Part shown: one piece after another, positions 11,437 to 21,994 of the stretch
Numbering within the stretch: the stretch's first letter is position 1
Layout: the number at the start of each line of letters is the position of its first letter
DNA from: Schizochytrium sp. TIO01
Taxonomy: Eukaryota; Sar; Bigyra; Thraustochytrida; Thraustochytriidae
Reading direction: 5' to 3'
Assembly: GCA_004764695.1 (NCBI GenBank)
Contig: SMSO01000035.1
Span: forward strand, 1,920,001-1,984,000
DNA length: 64,000 nt
Translations under genes and position numbers: made by a program
Notes under the pieces: model-generated
The model's database searches: none
The model's input: the letters and a program-made list of their open reading frames with translations, nothing else
What the model was told of the DNA's origin: nothing

Positions 11437-14229
11437 TCATACAGGTTTGATATATTGAAGGTCTAGCACTTGCACAAGAAATCCAGGAAATTGCTTCATG
11501 AAATTGGCAAAGTCAGCTTTGATAAATTTGTAGTAAGAACCTTCTGATTCAGCACGGATTTCAAGTGCTTGCACATTCCCTTTGGCAATGCTATTCATGT
11601 CACCAAGAAAACATCCTGGTCCGAGTCCACTCTTAGGTTGAAAGTCAATTGTTTCAGTGCTAATGCCACGAAAAGTACCTCCATTCGCATCCATATGAGT
11701 AATAGTGACAGAACCATCGATAATTATAACTGGCTCAGATAGGAGATCACCATTGTTGAAGGAGGTTTTGTGCATGAGTTTGAGAAACTCTTCAATGCAC
11801 ATCTGGTCCACGAGAATATCGTACAGCACAGGATTACCAGAGATTACTTGAAGAGCCTCAACAGTTTGCGAACGACTTGAAAGGAGGAGAGAATCACATA
11901 CAAGCTTGCCAGAGCGAGACTGGAGCAAGGCTGCTACTACCTTTGATATAGAAAATTTCACGACAGACACATCGTTACGTGCTGTTGCTGTAAAGCCGTA
12001 CGACACCATTGCATCTAACATTTTCGAATTACGACTTGAGAAAATATTCCTGTGCATGAAGCTCATTGATGAATATTTGTTTTTAGAAGAATATTTACTA
12101 TCCTTCATCTTTCCGCTCGACTCCTCATAGTGGAGCTTTGTTTCCAAACTATGCGTGAGACCCATCTCCCCAAATGAATCAGACACATTGAGAAGATGTT
12201 TCATTTCGTATTGTTTCTCAGGAAAGTGGTCTCGTAGCACTCCACGTTGTTTGATTTCGTTTGCCTTTGCTGCTGATGTCGCAATAAGAGCGAGATGCGC
12301 TTCACTGGAATATGAGTTACGTCTTGTGACTATATCAGGCCCAGCTGAAACTGCAACTGAACCTGTCATGACAATCCATAGATACATGCAGGGCTCATCT
12401 TCCTCGACTATGCTCGATCCAGCAGGTATTTCAATGATTTCTGCTTGTTCAGCTATCTGCTTCAGCAACCTTGGGTTTTTCCAAATATGACGAAAGTAAT
12501 ATTGAGCTTTGAGAAGTCGTATCACTTCCTTCTCGATGCAACCTGGACACCGATTCACAGGAATTTGAAGTGTATCCAACTCTTTAAGCTGCTTGAATTT
12601 AAGAGATGCGTTTGGTGCAGCATGGACCAGAAAAAGACGATCTTTGAGACCAGGATCATCGTTACATTTTTTTTCAATCTCCTGACTTGCAGTGTGGATC
12701 GGAGGAACTCCCATCTCATGTAAGACCACAGTGGAGTCCCAAGGGAAAGAAAGCAGTTGCTTCTTTCTTTCGAGGCCAATAGCACCAGACTTGTAAAGGC
12801 TTTCTACAAGTGTTGGGGAATAATTTGTGTCTGCACTATACGCAATCGTTGCTAGATTCCAAACCGCTTGAAAGCCTATACATGGAATTGTATGTAGTGA
12901 GTAGAAGAAACGAATTTTGGCACATCCCAAACGCAGAGGGAGACCAATTACAATAGGGCGAAAATCAAATAGTGAGGTAAGAAACTCTGCTGAAAACCCG
13001 GTAATAGCTGCATATTTTCTTATAAATGACTCTTTGATGGTGGTGGTTGTATATAAGCGAACCTGCCGTTGTCGTAAGATTTTTTGAAATGTCCCCGCAT
13101 CATGGTCAGCATGGCAATGCGTCAAAATGATACCTTCGATCGTTGTTGGTGCGATTCCCATGCGTTCCATAATTTGCGAACTATTTGGAGGTGGATCCAC
13201 CATAATACCAGCCCTGTTAATCCAAAGAACAAATCCTGTTGTGTTTCCGCTAGGATCGAACCCATGAGATGACCCCAAAACTGTCACTCCAAAAAGAGGA
13301 GGTTTATACGCACAGGAAGTAAGGCGTGGAACTTGAGGAGGTGAGATCTTAATCTTACTTGGTATTTTTGCAATACACTGACCTTTCTCTAAGACTCGAA
13401 ATACATTTATGAAGGAGCCCTTTTGGTTAGATTCTTTGATCAAGCGAATAGAAATCGAATCATTGAGTTTGTTTTCTGCATACTCGTTGAAAGGAAGAAA
13501 CTCTAACAGATCTTCGAGCTTCAACGTGTTTCTTGCACCGTCAAGGCCTATACCTTCTCCGCAAAAGTTCGGCCACGCAGATTTCCGAAGCGTACTTGCA
13601 AAATCTTGTTCAAATTTGAGATTTTCTGGCGTAGGGCCAAATAGAGTCTCTTGGAAAGCTGTGCGAATACGTTCCTCTAAACCTTGAGTTGTAAGAATTG
13701 TAACTTTGCGTTTCTTGACAAAGTAATTAAAATATAAAGGAAATTCAAACTCAGCTGTGCTTAAACCGCAATTTCGATCGAACATTTCACCATGTATAAC
13801 ATAAAAAGTTGGCACCTCTAGTCCGTAGTTCATGCAATCCTTGATAGACTCTGGAGGTATGCCAAATTGAATCGATCCTATGGACTCTGTTTGAAGTAGA
13901 AAACCATCTCGATCAAGGTGATAGAGCCGAGGGAAGTCTGGATTATACACAGTCGGTAGCTTTTTAAATGTTGAAGATCGCCGGGGTATACACGAAGCTT
14001 CTGCGTCCTCTATTCCAAAGCGAACATCGGCTGATTCGTGTATAAATAGTGGCTCGCCTGGTGAACTAGCAGTCGAACCACAGCCGACTTTTGCATCAGA
14101 TATCGTCTCAAAGCTCTCGAAGCTATCAAATTCTGTCACTACTAAGTCTGTATTGGCCGTGTTCCACCCGTGGTTCGCAAAAGGGGCACTGTGCTCATTT
14201 TGCTGATAGACTGATGCACAGGCGCCCAT
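11437..14229 (-). CDS. Class II (metallo-beta-lactamase) cyclic-nucleotide phosphodiesterase with two cNMP-binding domains, Dictyostelium GbpA/PdeD-like
   Basis: The frame is open from 14433, but that codon is TTG. The first ATG is at 14229, with A at -3 and G at +4, giving 930 residues. It starts MGACAS, a combined myristoylation (Gly2) and palmitoylation (Cys3/Cys5 region) signal. The metallo-beta-lactamase domain (about 310-565) carries the zinc motif THCHADHDAG with ligands H371, H373, D375 and H376, and further likely ligands H446 and D467 (YSADTNY). Two cyclic-nucleotide-binding folds follow. The first (about 572-765) holds SFGEMGL and a long serine/lysine-rich insert. The second (about 798-922) holds GPGCFLGDM. 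This order, hydrolase then two CNB domains, matches the cyclic-nucleotide-stimulated phosphodiesterases PdeD/PdeE of Dictyostelium. Hydrolysis of cGMP or cAMP at the membrane, activated by the CNB domains, is the likely role. The substrate is inferred. The upstream open frame contains a Cys-rich CSACGLREPCTC stretch, so an upstream exon cannot be excluded. Confidence 0.88.
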   Translation of the reverse strand: MGACASVYQQNEHSAPFANHGWNTANTDLVVTEFDSFESFETISDAKVGCGSTASSPGEPLFIHESADVRFGIEDAEASCIPRRSSTFKKLPTVYNPDFPRLYHLDRDGFLLQTESIGSIQFGIPPESIKDCMNYGLEVPTFYVIHGEMFDRNCGLSTAEFEFPLYFNYFVKKRKVTILTTQGLEERIRTAFQETLFGPTPENLKFEQDFASTLRKSAWPNFCGEGIGLDGARNTLKLEDLLEFLPFNEYAENKLNDSISIRLIKESNQKGSFINVFRVLEKGQCIAKIPSKIKISPPQVPRLTSCAYKPPLFGVTVLGSSHGFDPSGNTTGFVLWINRAGIMVDPPPNSSQIMERMGIAPTTIEGIILTHCHADHDAGTFQKILRQRQVRLYTTTTIKESFIRKYAAITGFSAEFLTSLFDFRPIVIGLPLRLGCAKIRFFYSLHTIPCIGFQAVWNLATIAYSADTNYSPTLVESLYKSGAIGLERKKQLLSFPWDSTVVLHEMGVPPIHTASQEIEKKCNDDPGLKDRLFLVHAAPNASLKFKQLKELDTLQIPVNRCPGCIEKEVIRLLKAQYYFRHIWKNPRLLKQIAEQAEIIEIPAGSSIVEEDEPCMYLWIVMTGSVAVSAGPDIVTRRNSYSSEAHLALIATSAAKANEIKQRGVLRDHFPEKQYEMKHLLNVSDSFGEMGLTHSLETKLHYEESSGKMKDSKYSSKNKYSSMSFMHRNIFSSRNSKMLDAMVSYGFTATARNDVSVVKFSISKVVAALLQSRSGKLVCDSLLLSSRSQTVEALQVISGNPVLYDILVDQMCIEEFLKLMHKTSFNNGDLLSEPVIIIDGSVTITHMDANGGTFRGISTETIDFQPKSGLGPGCFLGDMNSIAKGNVQALEIRAESEGSYYKFIKADFANFMKQFPGFLVQVLDLQYIKPV

Positions 14230-16323
14230 AGTTCTACGCACATACAGAGCGCGCCTACTTGCGGTCTGTTCTGGCAGCTGATAACATGTGCAAGGTTCCC
14301 TAAGGCCACATGCACTGCAGACCCTCCGTAAGGATCGCCGATTGGCCTCGCAGCTGCTGCGCTTTGTCGCTCCAGTATTGATTGATTCTTTTGCAAGTTC
14401 GGTGTTTTCGAAATCAAGAACGAGAGAAGACAAAGGTCTTAAAAAGAAACACTTCCAAGAATGGTAATGATAAACAATTAAAAAAAATATAAAAGTTGGG
14501 AAATAGGTAGTTTACTCGGCCTACAGAATAATGGAGAGAAGGCGATGTAGGACTCAAACACCAGTTGTATACTTTCGAGTTTTCGACATAGTAGGCAGTC
14601 GTGGCATTAAAATCTGTGCGTAGGGAATATCTACCTCGGAGGCATTCTTGCAAGTAGGGCCGCACATTTATGTTTTCTTTCGCAGCGATTTGTCTGGTAC
14701 AGAATATGTTAATATTTTTATAAGTATGCAAAGTCATAACATTGCGAGTGGATGATTGGAAATGATTTTTAAAATGGAGAGACTGCATCGTTGTACAAAG
14801 CTCGCCTCTACGTTTACCCCTGCTTAAAACCTTTTAGATGAAACAGCTACGTTAATTTCAATTTGCGAAATGCGCATTGGCGCTGAAACAAGCTGAACAT
14901 AGCCGTTGACCCTTGCAAAGTAGCTTTAAAAGACAATATAAGTAATTGTATTTCAGTTAGCAATAACTATAAGACTCATATTTCCCCAAGCATTCCTTTC
15001 GTAGGTACGTATCTGCCTACGCATCCATTCAACCTTTTGTTTCCAAAACTTGCCAATTCAAGGGCAAAACATAGAATCTCTTCTGTGATGCCAAGGCACC
15101 TAGTGCGGAGCCCAGCTTAAGTTTTAACAAATCCCGGTCACTGCTTGGGGAACACCTCGACGACTTCTGCAGTTTTTACTGCTCTTGAGTCCTTCGTTTA
15201 ATTGGAAAAAATACCTTTCAAGTCTCCGTTCCGCAGATGATTTTTTTAAAAACAAAAAAGGAGTTATCGGATTGCACCTTTAGTTTTAGAAGCATCAGCT
15301 TCCCCGGATAGACACTCTGGTTTCGGCACTCTGGTTTCGTTACATAATCGCATGACCTTAGCCACCTGCAGCATGATTTTCGACGTACAAGGAACAAACA
15401 AATACCTGTTCGTTGTGGGTGCTGCATACTTGTTTTGAAAGGATGTGAAACTTGCACTAAAACGAAGGAGCTTTGTCTTTTTTGTATCCTTTGCAATAAG
15501 AGAAAGTTTTAGCGCAATCCTGTATTTCTATCCATACTGTGTTGCGAGAAACGTTTCCTTTATACTCCTTATACTCTCGTTGATTCGTTGTGAAAAGCAC
15601 CCACGTCTATGGATAACAGAGGTTACCAAGAGAGACCCGCATAACCTTGATGGAGTATCATGTTTTACAGTGGAACACAGAATACGAAGTTGAGAGTATT
15701 GCTCAATTCCCTCGGAGCCTGTATGTTGAAAGCTGAACAGGAACTATTTCTTACCGAAACCATATACAATTGCAATGTCGGTTATCTAACAAGTACTATT
15801 TTCAATATGGAATGGTGTGGAAGCTTGTTAAATTACCAATTGATGCCGTTCGTTTGATATCTTGCGAACAGTCAGTCGAACGAGCAACTGCATGCTAATG
15901 GGAACAATCATTACGTCACTTAGCGGAACGCTTCTTAATTAACTAAAAATACTCATCAGTGTCAACCACCCACGTGACACCAGCTCGACACAATTGAGAT
16001 GAGTTTATCTTCTTTTCATTCCCTCTAGTTATGACCTATGGCTAGCAATCCAGGTGCTTTGCCTTGAGCAAGACATCAAAAAGTCAAGCAAATGTCTATT
16101 TCGTTATTTATCATTCTGGGGTAAATTCCTAAGCTAGAACAATTACTCAGTACCTCTAACTAGTATGTATGCTTTCCGGTAATAGTACCTTGGATGGTAC
16201 CTCATTGTAGGTTACCACCTCTTTTTTAGTACTGTTTTAAAATAAAAATAAAATCATCTAAAAGTAAGCAGAGCAGCATGAGCTGAGGCCCAATACATCC
16301 CTCCATTTGCCTCCGCTGGAACG
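14230..16323. other. Divergent intergenic region
   Basis: This holds the promoter space of the phosphodiesterase (minus) and of the BLOC1S2-like gene (plus). The open frames here are short and not gene-like. A cluster of TACC/GGTA motifs sits near 16150-16215, just upstream of the plus-strand start. Confidence 0.6.
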
Positions 16324-17302
16324 ATGGCTTCTGAGGACCCTGACAGCAGAAAGATCTCACAGGATGCATCGTCTACATCAGTGCCAATAGTAGCTTCCTC
16401 AAACTCCTTAGAAGAGTTATCCTCTGACGTTGTCAGCAATGATGATATCCACCTTGAAGCAACAGCCACATCTGAAACAAACTCTACCTCGCAAGGTGCC
16501 CAAGGTGACGTCAAAGGATGGCCAGAACCTGCCGGGTATGACCAAACAAATAGAGCTGGGGCCTCGCAAGAATCCTCAGGATTATCAACCACTAAATATT
16601 CAGGAGAAAAATCTGGAGGAGGCATGGGAGGTCTTTTCCGCAAAATTATCGCTTCCGCAAGGGATGCAGGTGGTAGCCTCGTAAGGTCTGTTGAGCCTAT
16701 AGACGCTAAAAAAGAGGCATCAGTTTCATATGGAACAAACCCACAAAGTCTTGAGCAAGACATGGCGAGCTTTTTTAATAAAGTGGACACTTACGCTAAA
16801 CTTGAGCTGCAAGGTAAGTTAGGCTTTTCGTCGTCCGACATGAACATAATGGCTTGTGTTTGACTTATATTTCTCAAACATATATACGCCAGGTAAAGGC
16901 TAACGTTTGAATCAATATTGCGAATTCCGTGGAAGTTGATTAGACACATTGAGTGACTTTGAATGCCTTGAGCAGATGAATCGTGTTTCTTATGCAAAGT
17001 ATGGAGAGCTTGCTTCTACCTTGGGAGGCCTTTCTGAGTTGCAGAAAGACCTCCAAGAAAAGTGTAAGTTGTCGCTCCTGCCTGATGCTACTTATGTTTC
17101 ATGTTTATGATGAGAATGCGAATCTCACATTCTTTGATTCTTTCTTATGCGCATTTTATTTTCATCAGTCGAGGAAATGCAACCCGTATTAGAAGAGGTT
17201 GATCGTATGCATGCTACTGTAATTGACCTTGAGCGCGTCGTTGAACACCTTGAAAAATATTCGGAGAGACTCGTACAAAAGGCATCAAATGCACTTCAGT
17301 GA
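16324..17302 (+). CDS. BLOC1S2: BLOC-1 subunit 2-like protein, three exons
   Basis: I reconstruct exons 16324-16813, 16944-17063 and 17169-17302. Both introns (130 and 105 bp) begin GTAAGT and end AG, and the joined frame encodes 247 residues. A disordered Ser/Thr-rich N-terminus is followed by a coiled-coil domain. Its segments ELQDTLSDFECLEQMNR, LGGLSELQKDLQEK and VIDLERVVEHLEKYSERL align by eye with the conserved core of BLOC1S2/BLOS2 (...LLENMNKL...NLKDLNQKY...LDAYSKKLE). BLOC1S2 is a subunit of BLOC-1 and BORC, complexes that act in biogenesis and positioning of endosomes and lysosome-related organelles. The first acceptor at 16942-16943 is chosen over the nearer CAG at 16974-16975 because only it keeps the frame and restores the conserved ELxxxxxDxxxLExMN stretch. 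The long N-terminus is extra relative to animal homologues. Confidence 0.75.
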
Positions 17303-20125
17303 GAGTAGTATTTGATATAAAATAAATTTCGCAAGGGAAAGATGGTTACAGTTTGAGTAAATAAAGAAGAAACCTGCCTCAAAAAACGGGAGGGATTTTT
17401 CTGTACTTTCAGATTACTAATGGGTGTTCCTATCTATCACTTGTAAATCACCCCTCGTGTTGTTTTGCATGCCTATACTTGGAGGAAAATTTGCCAATAA
17501 CCGTAAAACATATTGCACAAATAAATTTATCTATATTGGTCTTAATAATGGATTCTTTCCACGTTTCACATTTTCCAAAACCTAAATCTCTCATATATCA
17601 ACCATTTACCTTGCTAATTTTATGACATTTCATTGACCTCGGAGCAACATTATCGTTGCATATGAAGATTTGTTAATCCCCCCCCCTTATTTCACCATGT
17701 ATATTATAAATACCGGAGGTTTGTACAGCGAAGCTCAATGCCGAAATTTTGTGACGAAAACTACCCTTACAACTTCTCCTTGTTCTTGGATCACTGTTGT
17801 AAGGCAGAGCTAATAGCATCAGCACGTGATGATTGACACGAATAAGCAACAGAGAGTTATGCGTTCGTTGCTGGCCAACTGTCATTACTCGCTCTCCACA
17901 TCTATCGGCCACGAGCACAGGCGTGCTGAAGAGAAGTTAAAGACCAATGTTTTCAATCAAAATTTTAAGAGAAGAAGTTAATACTGAGAAGAACTTGGCC
18001 TGAAGAGCAACAGTCGCCGCGAACCTGAGGAAGCGGAATCACAGTACAAGTAAATCCTTACTTTCCAAAAGGATATTATTTGCTTGGGGCTTTAACGAAA
18101 CCTATTTGGCACGCTATGCTATACATAGCCAGCCATTGGATCTGCGGAAGACGGACTTATTAGAGGGCCAGCGTGACTCGCGTCGACAGCTTTTCCACTT
18201 GACTACTACTATAACAATGATTACTCTTTTAAATTTATAATTTTAAAAAATAAATAAATTATAAATAATAACAGTAATCATAGAGACGATGTTTTGATTT
18301 GTTTACCAAGCACGATCGCACTTGACGACCTCTTGTTGTAGAGAGTGGCAAGAAACGACGTTCACTGTCCAGCAACGGCCTCTTGGTCTCGTTCCAGGGG
18401 ATCTTCAATATCGTGAATTGGTTAGCTTTTGATAGCTTGTGGTTTCGTGCACGCGCAGCGTCGCTGCGAACCCTTGCGATCAGCTTGAAAATCCATCCAA
18501 GCAAAGAAACAAACAATCCCAATGCTTGCGTTAAAAAGAAGAGAAGAAAAGAAAAGAAAGAAAAGAAAAGAAAGAAAAGAAAAAAAAAAAAAGAACAGCT
18601 TCTAGTCTGAGGTATTCAGATTCCTCGCTGTGGAGCACATGCAGCAGACACCAGGACGAAACAGCAGGTCGCAGAAACCAAAATCTCAGTTTGAAGCCAC
18701 CATTGCTTCGGGAAACGAACGCTCTTGATGACGAGAGCAACGGCTGTAACTACTCACCTGCATTACCTCAGACTGTCGGGGTTTGGTGAACTGCTTGTTT
18801 ATTTATACGTAATTTGATCAAAAATGCACGAGCTCAGGCTGACCGCGGGTTGGCTGATGAATGTTGTTACTAGGTACTAGGTCCCTAGTTAAAAAATATG
18901 TATATATACATGGTGATCCATGGCCTTCATGAGAGGTTTTTAAGGGTTGATTCGCTTTTATTTACTATATATACTTCTGCTGCTTTAGGCTGTGTTTTAG
19001 CACAGGCGATTTCAGTTTCGTCGCAGAGAAATTGTGAATGACACGAGACATGGTTTTGGGCTCAGGGAGTCAAGGACTTCGAGGCATACAAAACACAAAG
19101 TGCTTCCCAGCTCTTCGGAATGAATGGAAGGGACGACATCTGAAGCTCTTCACACTCGGTGGTTTTATCAATTTTATTATGCATTCACTTCTTTCCACCA
19201 TTGCATAGGTAGGTAGTGTGTTCATTCAAGTGAACAAATAACTTTTAAAGCGAACCCTTCGCTCAGGGCTTTGAAGCTTCGCTGCTGTGCTCTAACTTCA
19301 AAGGAATCGGCTCTTCATATTGCTTGAACCAGCAATAAGAGCTAGCTCCTACTTCCGCTTTGGGAGCTCGAGATTCGGAAAGATGGCCGCAACAAGAAAA
19401 TGGAAATATATTCAAGTGCCGTCGAATGAACTTGAATCTATTTTATTAAAGAAAATGAAAATGAATAGTAATAAGAGAATTAGATAATTATATGTACAGG
19501 CATAGTACATGACTATTTTTAAAGTTAACAAGAAATAAAAAAACTGAAGACCGTCATAATGCAATGCCTCTTCTCTAAACTTCACATAAATTACAAACGC
19601 TCATTTTCTTGTCTCTACTTCCTCGCATGAAGTGGAGTCGATGTAACCAGAATTCCTTCCCACTTGCGTCTTCCTTGAGTCCTCGAGACACTTACCCAAG
19701 CGAATAAAGTAGACATTCTCTGTGATGTTGTTTCTAATGGAATTAGACAGTATAAACATGTTTTAATTTATAAATTTTCTATCGAAAGTGTTTTTACATT
19801 ACGTATATGCTAGTATTATTATGCACTTTTCTTTAAATTTAAAAAGAGTGTTCAAGTTGACTCTTTCTGGGCTACCTGGAAGCAAAGCTCAACAAGAACA
19901 GGCACTGGAAGAGAATGAGACTAAAAGCGCAAAAGCGAATCACGGTGAGAATCCCAAACCTATTAATCAAGCGCCCGAAAAAAATCGACCTAGCTAATCA
20001 ATCAGAAACTGATCAAAGGGTTTGGGGAGGCTGAATTTGTAATCGGGGTGGGCTCGTCGCTCGAGCCAGTCTCGGTCTGCGTCACAAACAAAGAACTGGG
20101 CCGAAGCGGCCTCAGAGTTTCGAGG
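17303..20125. other. Intergenic region with possible exon traces
   Basis: No gene is certain. A minus-strand open frame at 18259-18522 (hydrophobic start, then basic) is preceded on that strand by a 60 nt pyrimidine tract and AG, as an exon would be. A consensus donor on the minus strand (ATGCAG followed by GTGAGT) lies near 18755-18765. A plus-strand frame at 19788-19997 has coding-like composition near its end and could be an upstream exon of the next gene. None has a recognisable domain. Confidence 0.35.
18533..18595. repeat. Purine tract (AAAAG-type)
   Basis: About 60 nt of A and G only, built from imperfect AAAAG/AAAGA units, ending in a run of A. On the minus strand it would read as a polypyrimidine tract. 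Confidence 0.85.
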
Positions 20126-21994
20126 ATGCGCTCTTACTCACCAATACGCTCCTACTCACCGCTCTTGACAGCGGTACCTCCTTCAAGGCGTTTGGTCAAC
20201 CTTTTGGAGAGCGGCGCAGGTCGCAGCTCTGACGAAGAGACCGGAACCCACGGTGAAAGCTCCACCGATGGCCAGGACCATGATGGTCGAGACTCGTCAC
20301 ACGGGTACTCTTCGAGTAGACGAAGACCGCTTCGATGGAGAGGGACCTCGTACGAAGAGATCTCAGATTCAGAGCAGGTTACTCGGCAGTGGAGCGACTC
20401 TGAAGATGGCTACCTTCATAAGTTTACATCTGCGAGTTATAATGTATGCACGCAGAAACACATTTGGCTAGCTCTTGCCTTGTGCGCCTTGGCCGCATGT
20501 GTGGTGCTGACTGTCGTGCTTCCGGCAGTGACACAGCAAATTGTGGATGAAACTGCAGTGAGGTTAGTAAGCTTGAAATTGTCAAGGCCACGCAGAGAAA
20601 CGATTTTTATGAATGTCACGGTGGAAGTTCATGATGTTAGACACGTAGACGTCCATCTCCATACAGCTGCTCTCGAACTATACTTTGGTAAGCAGAAGAT
20701 GGCACAATTATACATGCCTCCACTCGATATCAAGGGTCTAGGCGTGGCGCAGGTGCAAGTTTGCACCGATGTTTTTGTCGCGAACTCCTGGGTTTTTGCA
20801 AATGCTATGGAACACCTGGCTCAAGGGAATTCTGCGTGGCAAGTCCGTGGCAACGTCCAGCTTGAAGCTAGGCTACTCGGTGGATGGAAAAAAACTTTTG
20901 ACATCGTTCTTGAGAAGCAGATTTTCATACCAGGCTCCTTACTCTACAATGCGGAAATCACGTCCATGGATGTATTGCAACACACCCATATGCGCGATAG
21001 TATCAAGCTCACCTCTGATACTCTTTTCTATAGCTCTTCCCCTGTTGAGCTAGAAGGTTTCGGCAACCTTGTCTTCGATATTCGTGCACCAAGTAAGGGC
21101 TTGAATCTTGAAGCGGACGAGCTAGCGAGGATCGGCCAAGTGTACTTTGAAGAATTCACGTTACGGCAAGGTAGTAATGAATATACTCCCCGCGTAAAGC
21201 TTTTTCGAACTGAAGAAAATAAAGATGCGCTTGGGGCGTTCCTTAGTCGATACTTGCAGGACGAGGACCAAGTAGTGCTCCTCCAAGGCCCTCTTAATCC
21301 AATGTCACCTTTTCTGAACAATACCCTTCGCCAAGTTTTGCGAATTACTGGTTGTGGTGACCACCGTGCATCTGAGGTTTCTCTTTTAGATCAACAGCTA
21401 GCTTTGGAGGGTTTCCGGCCCTCGCTAAATTCTAGCGTTGTACTACGTGGTCCTTTGACCATTGCACACAACCCGCTATCTGCAGCGGTAACTCATCGAA
21501 ATATTACCTCTCAAATCTATTTGGAAGAGGCAATATCCTTTATTCTAGACCACCCTGGATTAGGTCATCACCAATGTAATCTAACAGACCAGGTTGCTGA
21601 GTTGTACTCCACTCCTGGAATGTATAAAGACCACCCTGAGTGGCCTCCTGAGGTAAGCTTCGCCGCTAAAGGCCGCCGTTCGGTGTTCTTGCCAGCGCGG
21701 CCGTTGCCCGGGCAGAGCATAGGCCCTAAGTGTACATATGCTGGTGAGCCGGTTGCAAACGGGGCAGATTGTTGTTTTGCAGCCTTAAATATTGCCGCTG
21801 CATGTCGTGCACAAGCGCTTGGTGCCCAATTTTTCAACACAAAGTTTTATACGTCTTATCAGTTGTACATAGGAGATTTTGGTGTACCTGTTACTCTTGC
21901 ACAAGCCTCTTTTGCTGTTGCCTTCAACCCAGATGTATCTGCAGGCTTTGCGCTTGGCGCAAATCTTTCCTGCACTGACATCGTCATTTTGTAG
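20126..21994 (+). CDS. Single-pass membrane protein with LEA2/DUF3712-like luminal region
   Basis: The frame is open from 20048 at a GTG; the first ATG (20126) gives 622 residues. The N-terminal 110 residues are Ser/Arg/Asp-rich and cytosolic-like, with a repeated RSYSPIRSYSP element. One strong transmembrane helix lies at about 113-134. The remainder is a beta-rich extracytosolic region with NXS/T sites and six or more cysteines near the end. A type II anchor followed by NVTVEVHDV, paired LYMPPLDIKGLG and later repeats of the same flavour resembles fungal vacuolar DUF3712 proteins (yeast Tag1 type) and LEA2 domains. I recognise this only by pattern. The protein probably sits in the vacuole/lysosome or plasma membrane. 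The gene is intronless. An alternative upstream start on an earlier exon is possible because the frame extends upstream. Confidence 0.7.
   Translation: MRSYSPIRSYSPLLTAVPPSRRLVNLLESGAGRSSDEETGTHGESSTDGQDHDGRDSSHGYSSSRRRPLRWRGTSYEEISDSEQVTRQWSDSEDGYLHKFTSASYNVCTQKHIWLALALCALAACVVLTVVLPAVTQQIVDETAVRLVSLKLSRPRRETIFMNVTVEVHDVRHVDVHLHTAALELYFGKQKMAQLYMPPLDIKGLGVAQVQVCTDVFVANSWVFANAMEHLAQGNSAWQVRGNVQLEARLLGGWKKTFDIVLEKQIFIPGSLLYNAEITSMDVLQHTHMRDSIKLTSDTLFYSSSPVELEGFGNLVFDIRAPSKGLNLEADELARIGQVYFEEFTLRQGSNEYTPRVKLFRTEENKDALGAFLSRYLQDEDQVVLLQGPLNPMSPFLNNTLRQVLRITGCGDHRASEVSLLDQQLALEGFRPSLNSSVVLRGPLTIAHNPLSAAVTHRNITSQIYLEEAISFILDHPGLGHHQCNLTDQVAELYSTPGMYKDHPEWPPEVSFAAKGRRSVFLPARPLPGQSIGPKCTYAGEPVANGADCCFAALNIAAACRAQALGAQFFNTKFYTSYQLYIGDFGVPVTLAQASFAVAFNPDVSAGFALGANLSCTDIVIL

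Noticed and set aside
16976-17063. Second exon of the BLOC1S2-like gene starting at the CAG just before ATG
   Set aside because: That acceptor puts the exon out of phase with exon 1; the upstream TAG acceptor at 16942-16943 keeps the frame and restores conserved residues.
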